A DNA stretch of 17,800 nucleotides from contig JACMOJ010000042.1 of assembly GCA_014378085.1 (NCBI GenBank), forward strand, positions 1-17,800. Reading direction: 5' to 3'. The DNA is from Burkholderiales bacterium. Lineage in GTDB: Bacteria; Pseudomonadota; Gammaproteobacteria; Burkholderiales; Usitatibacteraceae. Below the pieces are notes generated by a model. That model had not been told where the DNA came from. It saw only the letters and a program-made list of their open reading frames with translations, and made no database searches. Of this stretch, positions 1 through 7,195 are shown one piece after another (the first letter of the stretch is position 1; each line of letters begins with the position of its first letter). Position numbers and translations under genes: made by a program.

Positions 1-145
1 GATCGACAAGTGGTACGCCAGCCTCGATGTGATCGAGGTTTTGTTTGATGCCAAAAGCCATGACGCAGCCGACGCCTTCGCCAACATTAATACGGTCGAC
101 GAACTCAAATTGCTGGAGCCAGATTCGTCCGGCGCCCCGCGCTAA
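1..145 (+). CDS. mobA: Molybdenum cofactor guanylyltransferase MobA, C-terminal end (partial)
   Basis: Only the last 47 codons are present, read from base 2 to the TAA at 143-145. MobA transfers GMP from GTP to molybdopterin-Mo in the cytoplasm to make molybdopterin guanine dinucleotide. The visible tail contains AFANINTVDELKLLE, which matches the conserved FxNINTPxDL end of the MobA family. Support is strengthened by moeA, another molybdenum-cofactor gene, two genes downstream on the same strand. The catalytic N-terminal half lies outside the window, so activity cannot be judged. The call rests on a short motif plus context. Confidence 0.75.
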   Translation, partial: IDKWYASLDVIEVLFDAKSHDAADAFANINTVDELKLLEPDSSGAPR

Positions 146-166
146 TCACCCAACGTCGGGCGAAAC

Positions 167-742
167 ATGCGTAATCGTTATGTTCGTAACCAATTCCGAC
201 CGTCATTGCCCCGACGCGCGATTGTCTGGTTTCCCCAGTTGGAAGTTGCAGAGAGTTTGCTGCGATTGCAGCGGTATCGGCTCGAGCATGATCCGCTCGG
301 CGCGAAGATTGCACCTCACCTCGCCGTGGTGTTTCCGTTTCACGCGAATCTGACGGTTCCACAATTGGTTAGCCACATCAAACGGTCACCCGCCGGCTGG
401 CCGGTGCTACCCGTCACCTTTCGCGGCGTCGAAAGTGTTGCCAGTGCACGCGGTTTATTCACCTTGTTGATGTGTGACTTGCGAAATGAAGCAGTGACGG
501 AACTACACGACCGCTTGTATCGCGGCGTGTTAGCGGGATTCTTGCGCGACGACATTGAGTACCGCCCCCACATTACGCTCGCACAAAGCAATACTAGTGC
601 GGCATTCGATGCGGCACTTGCCGACGCTGAACTTCGATTTCGTGACACCTACCGCGCCACAATGCGTGATTTGACCATCGTCACCCATGCGCCGGACGGT
701 ACAATCACAATTGATGAAACAATCGCGTTATCCCGAGAATAA
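167..742 (+). CDS. 2H phosphoesterase superfamily protein (2'-5' RNA ligase-like)
   Basis: This 191-residue protein resembles the LigT/2'-5' RNA ligase branch of the 2H phosphoesterases, which act on 2',3'-cyclic phosphates or 2'-5' bonds in RNA or nucleotides. The N-terminus RRAIVWFP and the block PHLAVVFPF (residues 50-58) match the first family motif. YRPHITLAQ (residues 132-140) is the second motif, with H135 and T137 intact. In the first motif H51 is present, but the usual Ser/Thr two residues later is Ala53, so the catalytic pair is incomplete. The gene lies between mobA and moeA, with only 3 nt before the moeA start, which suggests co-transcription with molybdenum-cofactor genes. Its substrate cannot be told from sequence. 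The start at 167 is the first ATG; starts further in would cut the conserved N-terminus. Confidence 0.75.
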   Translation: MRNRYVRNQFRPSLPRRAIVWFPQLEVAESLLRLQRYRLEHDPLGAKIAPHLAVVFPFHANLTVPQLVSHIKRSPAGWPVLPVTFRGVESVASARGLFTLLMCDLRNEAVTELHDRLYRGVLAGFLRDDIEYRPHITLAQSNTSAAFDAALADAELRFRDTYRATMRDLTIVTHAPDGTITIDETIALSRE

Positions 743-745
743 GAC

Positions 746-2053
746 ATGAGCCCCAACACCCCTTTGACCCCGCAGCTGACGCCGCAACTGACGCCGCAGC
801 TGACTATTGCCCAAGCTTCCTGCGCAGACGACTATGACCCCAACGCCATGCCGGTGGACAAGGCCCGGGCGTTTATCCATACTTTTCTCACGCCGATTAC
901 CGGCATCGCAAAACTACCGATTCGTTCAGCCCTCGGGCGGGTATTGGCCGAAGACATCATCTCGCCGGTCAACGTGCCGTCGCACCGTAATTCCGCCATG
1001 GACGGCTGGGCGGTTTGTTTTGCCGATGTCAGTGGCAGCGCGGCCCCACTCGCCGAGGTTGGTGCCAGTTTTGCGGGCAAGCCTTTTGAGGGCAAGCTTG
1101 CGACTGGCCAATGTATTCGTATCTTTACCGGCGGGGTGGTGCCGGCCGAGTGTGACACCGTCATCATGCAAGAACGTGCCGAGGCAAATGGCAAGTCGAT
1201 CACCTTTGCCGACGGTGCCAAACAAGGGCAAAACGTACGAGAAGCGGGAGAGGACCTCAAACAAGGCGCTGTCGCACTGAACAAAGGCCGCATCGTCCGC
1301 CCCGCAGAGCTTGGCCTGATTGCCTCACTGGGCATCAGCGAAGTGGCGGTGGTGCGACCGCTGCGCGTGGCGTTCTTTTCGACCGGCGATGAGTTGGTCT
1401 CAATCGGCTCGCCGCTCGGTGCAGGCGAGATTTATGACTCCAACCGGTACACGTTGTTTGGCATGCTCGCCAAGATGGGGGTCGACGCCATCGACATGGG
1501 CGTCATTCGCGACAACCCGGAAATTTTAGAACGCGCATTTCGTGATGCCGCCAGCATCGCTGATGTAGTCATCACCTCCGGCGGTGTCTCGGTAGGCGAA
1601 GCGGATTTTGTCAAAACGCTGCTCGGCAAACTGGGCGAAGTGGTGTTCTGGAAAATCGCGATGAAGCCGGGCCGACCACTCGCCTACGGCAAGATTCAGA
1701 ACGCCCACTTCTTTGGCCTCCCCGGCAATCCGGTCAGCGTAATGGTGACGTTTTATCAATTTGTGCGCGATGCCTTGCTGACACTGCAAGGTGTCTCTCC
1801 GCTGCCGGTACAGCCGCTATTAAAGGCGGTGTGCACGTCTGCCATCAAGAAGGCACCTGGGCGCACCGAATTTCAGCGCGGTGTGCTGTATCTTGAAGAT
1901 GGACATTGGAAAGTCCGCACCACTGGTGAACAAGGCAGCGGAATTCTGAAATCAATGTCAGACGCGAACTGCTTCATCATGCTGCATGACCACGTCGGCA
2001 ACGTTGAGGCGGGTGCAACGGTGGATGTACAAATTCTTGAAGGAGTGATTTAG
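746..2053 (+). CDS. moeA: Molybdopterin molybdenumtransferase MoeA
   Basis: MoeA inserts molybdate into adenylylated molybdopterin, the last common step of molybdenum-cofactor synthesis, in the cytoplasm. The 435-residue protein has the family motifs in order: NSAMDGWA (82-89), RIFTGGVVPAECDTVIMQE (125-143), FSTGDEL (211-217), GEIYDSNRY (227-235), TSGGVSVGEADF (277-288), AMKPGRPLAYG (305-315) and GLPGNPVS (324-331). This covers the central MoCF-biosynthesis domain and the C-terminal domain IV. Length is slightly above the 411 residues of E. coli MoeA because of an N-terminal tail containing three TPQL units encoded by a 12-bp repeat. The tail precedes a conserved-looking CADDYDP segment, so the ATG at 746 is plausible, although M35 (base 848) is a possible shorter start. 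The gene follows the 2H gene by 3 nt and overlaps the next gene by one base. Confidence 0.96.
   Translation: MSPNTPLTPQLTPQLTPQLTIAQASCADDYDPNAMPVDKARAFIHTFLTPITGIAKLPIRSALGRVLAEDIISPVNVPSHRNSAMDGWAVCFADVSGSAAPLAEVGASFAGKPFEGKLATGQCIRIFTGGVVPAECDTVIMQERAEANGKSITFADGAKQGQNVREAGEDLKQGAVALNKGRIVRPAELGLIASLGISEVAVVRPLRVAFFSTGDELVSIGSPLGAGEIYDSNRYTLFGMLAKMGVDAIDMGVIRDNPEILERAFRDAASIADVVITSGGVSVGEADFVKTLLGKLGEVVFWKIAMKPGRPLAYGKIQNAHFFGLPGNPVSVMVTFYQFVRDALLTLQGVSPLPVQPLLKAVCTSAIKKAPGRTEFQRGVLYLEDGHWKVRTTGEQGSGILKSMSDANCFIMLHDHVGNVEAGATVDVQILEGVI
764..799 (+). repeat. 12-bp tandem repeat, three copies, inside the moeA N-terminal coding region
   Basis: Three in-frame 12-bp units (consensus CTGACGCCGCAG, first copy slightly diverged) encode LTPQ three times. 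Because the unit is a multiple of three, copy-number change would leave the reading frame intact and only lengthen or shorten the unstructured MoeA N-terminal tail. Confidence 0.9.
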
Positions 2054-2820
2054 TGGAACGACGCGATTTCGTTAAGATTTGTGCCGTCGGTGGCAGCGGG
2101 GTTGCTAACTGTGCATTGAGTTTTCCAGCACACGCGGACCCCAAGACGCCATCTTTTGCCGGTAACGCATTAACGGTGAAAAAAACTGGCGTTGTTCTTA
2201 AGGCCAAAACGTACGCCCGCGCGAAGCTAGTTGACCAAGATGGTCGTGCGATCAAGGCAGCGTCATTAAAACGCAACCACAATTACATTTTTAACTACCC
2301 GTTTGAATCGACGCCCTGTTTCCTGCTGAGTTTGGACAAGGAAGTAAAAAGTCAAACCGAGCTGGTCACCGAGCGCGGCGAAAGTTACGCGTGGCCGGGT
2401 GGTGTCGGCCCGCGCAAAAATCTCGTGGCATATTCGGCAATCTGTGCGCACAAACTCGCCTACCCTTCGTCGCAGGTCAGCTTCATCAGCTTTCGCGACA
2501 AACCTTCTCCCTTGAGCCCCACCGGAAAGGTCATCGGTTGTTGTGCAGACAAAAGTGCCTACGACCCTTTTGCTGGCGCAAAGGTACTGGGTGGGCCCGC
2601 CCCGCAACCGCTGGCGGCAATTCTCCTCGAGCACGATGCGAAGACCGACGAAATCTTCGCCACAGGTACCATCGGCGGCGAAAAGTTTGAAGAGTTTTTC
2701 GCAAAATACGAATTCAAACTGTCCTTGGAGCGCGGCGGCAGCAAGGCCAAAGAGCCCGTCACGGTAAGTGCGGTGTTACGCGACCTATCGGCCCACTCGA
2801 CCCAAACCGCGCAGTGCTGA
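2053..2820 (+). CDS. Tat-exported Rieske-like (2Fe-2S) protein with an atypical second cluster motif
   Basis: The 255-residue product begins with a twin-arginine signal, RRDFVK at residues 3-8, followed by a hydrophobic stretch ending near AHA (26-28). It is probably exported folded to the periplasm or held at the inner membrane. The Rieske fold is suggested by CAH at 131-133, GCCADKSAYD at 162-171 and GGPAPQPL at 180-187. These line up with the C-x-H, CPCHGSxFD and GPAPRPL elements of classical Rieske domains. The histidine of the second motif is absent: aligned from the YD side, its place is taken by D166 or K167. The disulphide cysteine of the first motif is also missing. The start is a GTG at 2053 overlapping the moeA TAG by one base, so translation is probably coupled to moeA. 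The redox partner is unknown. Alternative: a degenerate Rieske fold that no longer binds a cluster. Confidence 0.75.
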   Translation: MERRDFVKICAVGGSGVANCALSFPAHADPKTPSFAGNALTVKKTGVVLKAKTYARAKLVDQDGRAIKAASLKRNHNYIFNYPFESTPCFLLSLDKEVKSQTELVTERGESYAWPGGVGPRKNLVAYSAICAHKLAYPSSQVSFISFRDKPSPLSPTGKVIGCCADKSAYDPFAGAKVLGGPAPQPLAAILLEHDAKTDEIFATGTIGGEKFEEFFAKYEFKLSLERGGSKAKEPVTVSAVLRDLSAHSTQTAQC

Positions 2821-2836
2821 TTCGCAGAGGCTAGGC

Positions 2837-3535
2837 TTGATTCCGTGGATCACCCGTGGCGCTCGATTTCCCAGCCCGAATACCGCGCTAGTAGATCCAG
2901 ACGGCCTGCTATGTGCCGGAGGAGATCTACAACCCGCGACCATCGTCTCGGCCTATTCGCAAGGCATCTTCCCGTGGTTTTCAGACGGGCAACCGATACT
3001 GTGGTGGACACCCGATCCGCGTATGGTGTTGTTCCCGGACGAATTCAAACTGTCGCGTTCGTTGGCAAAAACAATACGCCAGCAAAAATTTGAGGTCACA
3101 TTCGACGTCGCCTTTCGAAGCGTAATCGAACACTGCGCGGCACCCCGCGAGCCGGGCGGTGGCACATGGATTGTCAAAGAAATTCAAGACGCCTATACCC
3201 TGTTGCACAAACAGGGAGTGGCGCATTCTGTGGAAAGCTGGTTGGGTGATCAACTGGTGGGCGGCCTGTACGGTGTGGCAATCGGCAACGTGTTCTTCGG
3301 CGAATCGATGTTCACCCGCGAAACGGACGCCTCTAAAGTAGCGTTTGCCACGTTAGTCGAAAAGTTAACTGACGACGGCTTTCACCTCATCGATTGTCAA
3401 CAGCAAACGCGCCACCTCGCCAGTTTTGGCGCCCGTCCGATTTCTCGCGCAGAGTTCTTGCAACGGCTCGGTGAGTTGATAAACTCAGCAGCACCAGACG
3501 ATTTTCCGTCTGCCTGGGCACCCCGTTCAGCGTGA
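2837..3535 (+). CDS. aat: Leucyl/phenylalanyl-tRNA--protein transferase
   Basis: Aat transfers Leu or Phe from aminoacyl-tRNA to proteins with N-terminal Arg or Lys, marking them for ClpS/ClpAP degradation in the cytoplasm. The 232-residue product has the family blocks RFPSP (10-14), GLLCAGGDL (23-31), GIFPWF (43-48), [10 protein letters not shown] (56-65), GGTWI (108-112), GGLYGVAIG (142-150), GESMF (155-159) and the Cys in LIDCQ (184-188). I chose the TTG start at 2837: it gives the MIPW beginning typical of betaproteobacterial Aat and has AGAGG at 2826-2830 with a six-base spacer. The in-frame ATG at 2768 would add 23 residues with no family match and overlap the upstream gene by 53 nt. 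bpt, the second N-degron transferase, follows after 58 nt. Confidence 0.95.
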   Translation: MIPWITRGARFPSPNTALVDPDGLLCAGGDLQPATIVSAYSQGIFPWFSDGQPILWWTPDPRMVLFPDEFKLSRSLAKTIRQQKFEVTFDVAFRSVIEHCAAPREPGGGTWIVKEIQDAYTLLHKQGVAHSVESWLGDQLVGGLYGVAIGNVFFGESMFTRETDASKVAFATLVEKLTDDGFHLIDCQQQTRHLASFGARPISRAEFLQRLGELINSAAPDDFPSAWAPRSA

Positions 3536-3537
3536 AC

Positions 3538-3573
3538 ACCTCGTTTGGTTTGAATACCTTGTTTGGATTGAAA
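3538..3573 (+). repeat. 18-bp tandem duplication between aat and bpt
   Basis: Two adjacent 18-bp units (3538-3555 and 3556-3573) agree at 15 of 18 positions, sharing the core GTTTGG and TTGAA. They fill most of the 58-nt gap between aat and bpt. I see no hairpin or promoter in them, so they look like a local duplication of spacer DNA. Confidence 0.7.
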
Positions 3574-3593
3574 CCCTATCTCGTCACAGGCTA

Positions 3594-4313
3594 ATGTCGA
3601 AACTCAACGACCTTCCGTTCGCAAATCTGCAGTTCTATGCAACGGCACCTTACCCGTGCAGCTATCTGCCGGGTCGGCTCGCCCGATCGCAGGTGGCGAC
3701 ACCCAGCTATCTGATTGACACCAACGCCTACAGCACACTGGTATCAGCGGGGTTTCGTCGCAGTGGTGCGTTTACCTACCGGCCGTTTTGTGACCATTGC
3801 CGCGCTTGTGTGCCGGTGCGGGTGTTGGCTGATGTTTTCGCGCCGAACCGCAGCCAGCGACGCGTGTCGCGCCAGCTCGACCAGTTGACCGTACGCGTGA
3901 CCGATCTGCGTTTCTCGCACGAACATTACGCGCTGTATCGGCGCTACCAATCGATGCGCCATCAAGGCGGCGGGATGGATCACGATTCGCGCGAGCAATA
4001 TTCCCATTTTTTGTTGCAAAGTAACGTCGCCAGCAAACTGGTGGAATTCCGCGAACATGGCACGCTGAAGATGATATCCATCGTCGATGAGCTGGTCGAT
4101 GGCCTGTCATCGGTGTATACCTTCTACGAACCGGCTGATGACCGCCGCAGCTACGGCACCTTCAGCATTTTGTGGCAGCTCGCAGAAGCCAAGCGGCGTG
4201 GGTTGCCATATGTCTATTTGGGCTATTGGATTCACGAAAGCCGCAAGATGAACTACAAGGCCAACTTCCAGCCCATCGAAGGTCTCGACAAAGGCGTTTG
4301 GGGCCCGCTTTAA
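3594..4313 (+). CDS. bpt: Aspartate/glutamate leucyltransferase (Bpt)
   Basis: Bpt transfers leucine from Leu-tRNA to proteins with N-terminal Asp or Glu, making them substrates for ClpS/ClpAP. The 239-residue product shows the N-terminal ATE domain with Cys22, a run around [12 protein letters not shown] (36-46) and the cysteine cluster [15 protein letters not shown] (63-77: C66, C69, C72). The C-terminal domain contains YTFYEP (175-180), [10 protein letters not shown] (187-196) and [20 protein letters not shown] (206-225), all characteristic of the family. Length matches the usual 240-250 residues. Eukaryotic Ate1 arginyltransferases share this cysteine cluster. Together with aat immediately upstream, the pair supplies both bacterial secondary/tertiary destabilising-residue enzymes; clpS and clpA are not in the window. 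A weak ACAGG precedes the ATG. Confidence 0.95.
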   Translation: MSKLNDLPFANLQFYATAPYPCSYLPGRLARSQVATPSYLIDTNAYSTLVSAGFRRSGAFTYRPFCDHCRACVPVRVLADVFAPNRSQRRVSRQLDQLTVRVTDLRFSHEHYALYRRYQSMRHQGGGMDHDSREQYSHFLLQSNVASKLVEFREHGTLKMISIVDELVDGLSSVYTFYEPADDRRSYGTFSILWQLAEAKRRGLPYVYLGYWIHESRKMNYKANFQPIEGLDKGVWGPL

Positions 4314-4387
4314 CCGGATTGAGCTGTCGGTAAGCCACGCGGTCGATTAAAATCTTTGTTGTTCACTACAGATGCCAAGGCGCTCCC

Positions 4388-5398
4388 GTGTTGTATTCCA
4401 TTGCGCGCAGCGCACTATTCAAACTCGATCCAGAACTTGCGCACGATGTTGCGCTAAAAGGTCTCAAAAAACTCGAAAGTTGCCATCTGGCGGGCGTTTT
4501 GGGCAAGAAAGTGCTGAAACCGCGCTCCCTGCTTGGACTTTCATTTGATAACGCGGTCGGACTCGCCGCGGGCTTGGACAAAAATGGTGAGTACATTGAC
4601 GCCTTGGCGGCACTCGGTTTCGGCTTTATTGAGGTTGGCACCGTCACCCCACGCCCGCAGCAGGGCAACCCGAAGCCGCGTATGTTTCGGTTACCCGAGC
4701 GTGATGCGTTGATCAATCGGCTGGGGTTCAACAACAAGGGGCTCGACGCGTTTTTGGTGAATGTTGCCAGCGCCAAATACAAGGGTGTGCTGGGACTCAA
4801 TATTGGCAAAAATTTCGACACGCCGAATGACACCGCGGTTGATGACTATGTAACTTGTTTGCGGGGCGTGTTTCCCCACGCAAGTTATGTCACCGTCAAT
4901 ATTTCCTCACCGAACACAAAGGGTTTGCGCGACCTGCAAGCCTCTGCGCAACTGGAAAAATTATTGTCGTCGTTAAAGAATGAACAAAAGAAGCTCACCA
5001 AGCAGCATAAGCGCAGCGTGCCGTTGCTGCTCAAGATCGCGCCAGATCTAGACCTCACCGCGATTCGCGATATCGCTGCACTATTGTTGCAATACGGCTT
5101 CGAAGGCGCGATTGCCACCAACACTACTATTTCGCGCGATGCAGTGATGGGCGTAAAAAACGCGACCGAGGCGGGCGGGTTATCGGGTCGTCCGGTCTTT
5201 TCACCATCGACGGAAGTGCTGCGCGAATTGGTTAAACACCTCAAGGGCAACATCCCGGTGATTGGTGTCGGCGGCATCATGTCGGCCAATGACGCGCAGC
5301 AGAAAATGAACGCCGGTGCGTCGCTCGTGCAAATCTACACCGGCTTCATCTACAAGGGACCGCAGTTGATTGCCGATTGCGCCAAACAACTCGGATAG
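4388..5398 (+). CDS. pyrD: Dihydroorotate dehydrogenase (quinone), class 2
   Basis: PyrD oxidises dihydroorotate to orotate with FMN and passes electrons to the quinone pool, the fourth step of pyrimidine synthesis, on the inner face of the membrane. The 336-residue length equals that of E. coli PyrD. The N-terminus [20 protein letters not shown] is the class-2 membrane-associating helix. Further motifs are [11 protein letters not shown] (58-68), the [20 protein letters not shown] run (83-102), RLGFNNKG (111-118), [14 protein letters not shown] (171-184, with S174 the expected catalytic base) and the phosphate-binding IGVGGI near the C-terminus. The start is GTG at 4388, fitted to the family N-terminus. 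It follows bpt by 74 nt, which may hold its own promoter, though I cannot point to a convincing one. Confidence 0.96.
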   Translation: MLYSIARSALFKLDPELAHDVALKGLKKLESCHLAGVLGKKVLKPRSLLGLSFDNAVGLAAGLDKNGEYIDALAALGFGFIEVGTVTPRPQQGNPKPRMFRLPERDALINRLGFNNKGLDAFLVNVASAKYKGVLGLNIGKNFDTPNDTAVDDYVTCLRGVFPHASYVTVNISSPNTKGLRDLQASAQLEKLLSSLKNEQKKLTKQHKRSVPLLLKIAPDLDLTAIRDIAALLLQYGFEGAIATNTTISRDAVMGVKNATEAGGLSGRPVFSPSTEVLRELVKHLKGNIPVIGVGGIMSANDAQQKMNAGASLVQIYTGFIYKGPQLIADCAKQLG

Positions 5399-5403
5399 AT
5401 CGG

Positions 5404-5964
5404 ATGATGGACGTTTCCTCCCTCGCGGTGCAGATCGACGCGATTTTGCCGCAGACACAATGCACCAAGTGTGGCTACCAAGGATGTCAGCCCTACGCCG
5501 AGGCCATTGCGTCCAATGATGCGCCAATCAATCGTTGCCCGCCGGGAGGGGACACCGGTATTGCGGCGCTTGCCGCGTTACTGAATTCCGCAATTCTGCC
5601 GCTTGATACGTCGTGCGGCGTCACCACACCCCACCGCGTTGCCATCATCAATGAAGATACGTGTATCGGCTGTGCGAAGTGTTTGAAGCCATGCCCCACC
5701 GACGCGATTATTGGCGCAAACAAACTCATGCACAGCATACTGCCGCAGTTTTGTACCGCCTGTGAGTTATGCATCCCGGCGTGTCCTGTCGATTGCATCA
5801 CGATGGTTGCGGATACGAAATATCCGGCGATGTTTGCTGCCGACATTGCCAGAGTGCGCTTTCATTTTCACAACTTCCGCTTAACACGCGATGACGATGA
5901 ACGCAGCGCCCTGCTGGCCGCACGCGAGCGGGCGGCCTTGATACAAGGTAACCATAATGGCTGA
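5404..5964 (+). CDS. rnfB: RnfB/RsxB-like iron-sulphur protein lacking the membrane anchor
   Basis: This 186-residue protein carries an N-terminal Fe-S domain of the RnfB type (C20, C23, C28, C45, with CPPGGDTG at 45-52). Two ferredoxin-like 4Fe-4S motifs follow: C87-x2-C90-x2-C93-x3-C97 and C117-x2-C120-x2-C123-x3-C127. RnfB is the cytoplasmic-facing cluster subunit of the Rnf/Rsx electron-transport complex. Unlike classical RnfB, no transmembrane helix precedes the first cluster domain, so this form is probably soluble. It starts 5 nt after pyrD (ATG at 5404 or 5407) and overlaps nth by 8 nt. In E. coli nth is also the last gene of the rsx operon, so this looks like a retained rnfB-nth pair. 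No other rnf gene is present here, so assigning it to a whole Rnf complex is not supported. Confidence 0.85.
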   Translation: MMDVSSLAVQIDAILPQTQCTKCGYQGCQPYAEAIASNDAPINRCPPGGDTGIAALAALLNSAILPLDTSCGVTTPHRVAIINEDTCIGCAKCLKPCPTDAIIGANKLMHSILPQFCTACELCIPACPVDCITMVADTKYPAMFAADIARVRFHFHNFRLTRDDDERSALLAARERAALIQGNHNG

Positions 5965-6616
5965 GGCCTATGTCATGAAAGCCGATGCGCGACATGAATT
6001 CTTCCGCCGCATGCAAGAAATCAATCCCCACCCAAAATCGGATCTTCAATATTCAACCCCATTCGAGTTGCTGATCGCGGTCATTTTGTCCGCACAGGCG
6101 ACCGACAAAAGTGTCAATATCGCCACCGCAAAATTGTTTCCCGTTGCGAACACGCCCGCCCAGGTTTTGAAGCTCGGCGCAAAGAAATTGACTGTCTACA
6201 TTCAAACCATTGGGCTGTTCCGCAGTAAGGCCAAAAACGTGATGGCAACTTGCGCCATCCTGTTGGAGCAGCACGGCGGGGAGGTACCTTCTTCACGCGA
6301 AGCGCTGGAAGCGCTGCCTGGTGTGGGTCGTAAGACCGCCAACGTGGTGCTGAACATTGCCTTTGGCCAGCCCACCATGGCAGTGGATACGCATATTTTT
6401 CGCATCGGCAATCGTATGGGGATGGCGCCGGGCAAAGACGTATTGGCGGTCGAAGCCAAGCTACTCAAAGTCGTGCCGGATGCGTTCATGTTGCATGCGC
6501 ATCATTGGTTGATCCTGCACGGTCGCTACACTTGCGTCGCGCGTAAGCCCAAGTGTGGATCCTGCGCGGTGTATGACATTTGTGGGTTCAGGAAAAAGGC
6601 GGACTATGTCGATTAA
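5957..6616 (+). CDS. nth: Endonuclease III (DNA glycosylase/AP lyase)
   Basis: Nth removes oxidised pyrimidines from DNA and nicks the resulting abasic site in base excision repair. Closely E. coli-like features are visible: PFELLIAVILSAQATD (35-50), the helix-hairpin-helix LPGVGRKTANVVLN (120-133) with catalytic Lys126, VDTHIFR (143-149) with catalytic Asp144, HHWLILHGRYTC (182-193), and the C-terminal [4Fe-4S] loop C193-x6-C200-x2-C203-x5-C209. The ATG at 5957 has AAGG eight bases upstream and overlaps rnfB by 8 nt. An ATG at 5975 also has a GAGG in front and would align exactly with the E. coli start, so the protein may be 213 rather than 219 residues. Confidence 0.97.
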   Translation: MAEAYVMKADARHEFFRRMQEINPHPKSDLQYSTPFELLIAVILSAQATDKSVNIATAKLFPVANTPAQVLKLGAKKLTVYIQTIGLFRSKAKNVMATCAILLEQHGGEVPSSREALEALPGVGRKTANVVLNIAFGQPTMAVDTHIFRIGNRMGMAPGKDVLAVEAKLLKVVPDAFMLHAHHWLILHGRYTCVARKPKCGSCAVYDICGFRKKADYVD

Positions 6617-6636
6617 GCGTTTGACCGGAGACAGGC

Positions 6637-7059
6637 TTGTTTAATCCAACACGTGAACAAGTTCGCGATTTTTTCTTTGATGCCTGGCAGAAGTTCAGCG
6701 GCCGAGCGCCGTTAACCGCGCTTGAGGCAATGGCGCTTGAAATCATGACTGAACATGCCGAGTATCACGCGCTATTGTCGCAACGCGACCAATACGTTGA
6801 CCGCGACTACCAACCCGAAAACGGCGATATCAATCCGTTCCTGCATATGTCGATGCATTTATCGATCCGCGAGCAAATCTCGATTGACCAGCCGGTGGGG
6901 GTACGCGCAGCACACCAACGACTCACAACTAGCCTGGGTGGGGTGATGGCGGCGGAACACGTAATGATGGACTGCTTGGGTGAAATGATCTGGCAGGCGC
7001 AACGACATCGCACGGCCCCCGACCCAACGCTCTACCTGAGTTGCCTCGCCAAGAAATAA
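6637..7059 (+). CDS. DUF1841 family protein
   Basis: A 140-residue soluble protein of unknown function that I recognise as DUF1841, a family common in beta- and gammaproteobacteria. Visible features are MFNPTREQVRDFFF at the N-terminus, a central LEAMALEIMTEHAEYH, and the segment NPFLHMSMHLSIREQ. The last two carry several histidines (H37, H40, H69, H73 region) and glutamates, a pattern that could bind metal, although that is inference only. The start is TTG at 6637, required by the conserved MFNP beginning, with a GGAG at 6627-6630. It lies 20 nt after nth and is probably in the same transcript. Confidence 0.85.
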   Translation: MFNPTREQVRDFFFDAWQKFSGRAPLTALEAMALEIMTEHAEYHALLSQRDQYVDRDYQPENGDINPFLHMSMHLSIREQISIDQPVGVRAAHQRLTTSLGGVMAAEHVMMDCLGEMIWQAQRHRTAPDPTLYLSCLAKK

Positions 7060-7088
7060 TAACGGCATATCGAGTGAGGCGGGTAGTT

Positions 7089-7140
7089 GACGAGCACAAT
7101 CGACGAGCACAATCGACGAGCACAATCGACGAGCACAATC
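7089..7140 (+). repeat. Four perfect 13-bp direct repeats upstream of a ParB-like gene
   Basis: The unit GACGAGCACAATC occurs four times without change or spacer (7089-7101, 7102-7114, 7115-7127, 7128-7140). A partial fifth match, GCACAATC, lies at 7149-7156. The array ends 55 bases before the ATG of the next gene, so it could be an operator-like set of binding sites. It could equally be a simple tandem expansion. There are no spacers, so it is not a CRISPR array. Confidence 0.95.
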
Positions 7141-7195
7141 ACTCGTTTGCACAATCGAATACGGAAATTCGGATAGCACCCATCGGAGCACCACC

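Noticed and set aside
2768..2836. Upstream ATG start for aat
   Set aside because: It would overlap the Rieske-like gene by 53 nt and add residues not seen in the family, while TTG 2837 has a good AGAGG and the MIPW beginning.
7089..7140. CRISPR array
   Set aside because: The 13-bp units are contiguous with no spacers, and no cas gene is near.
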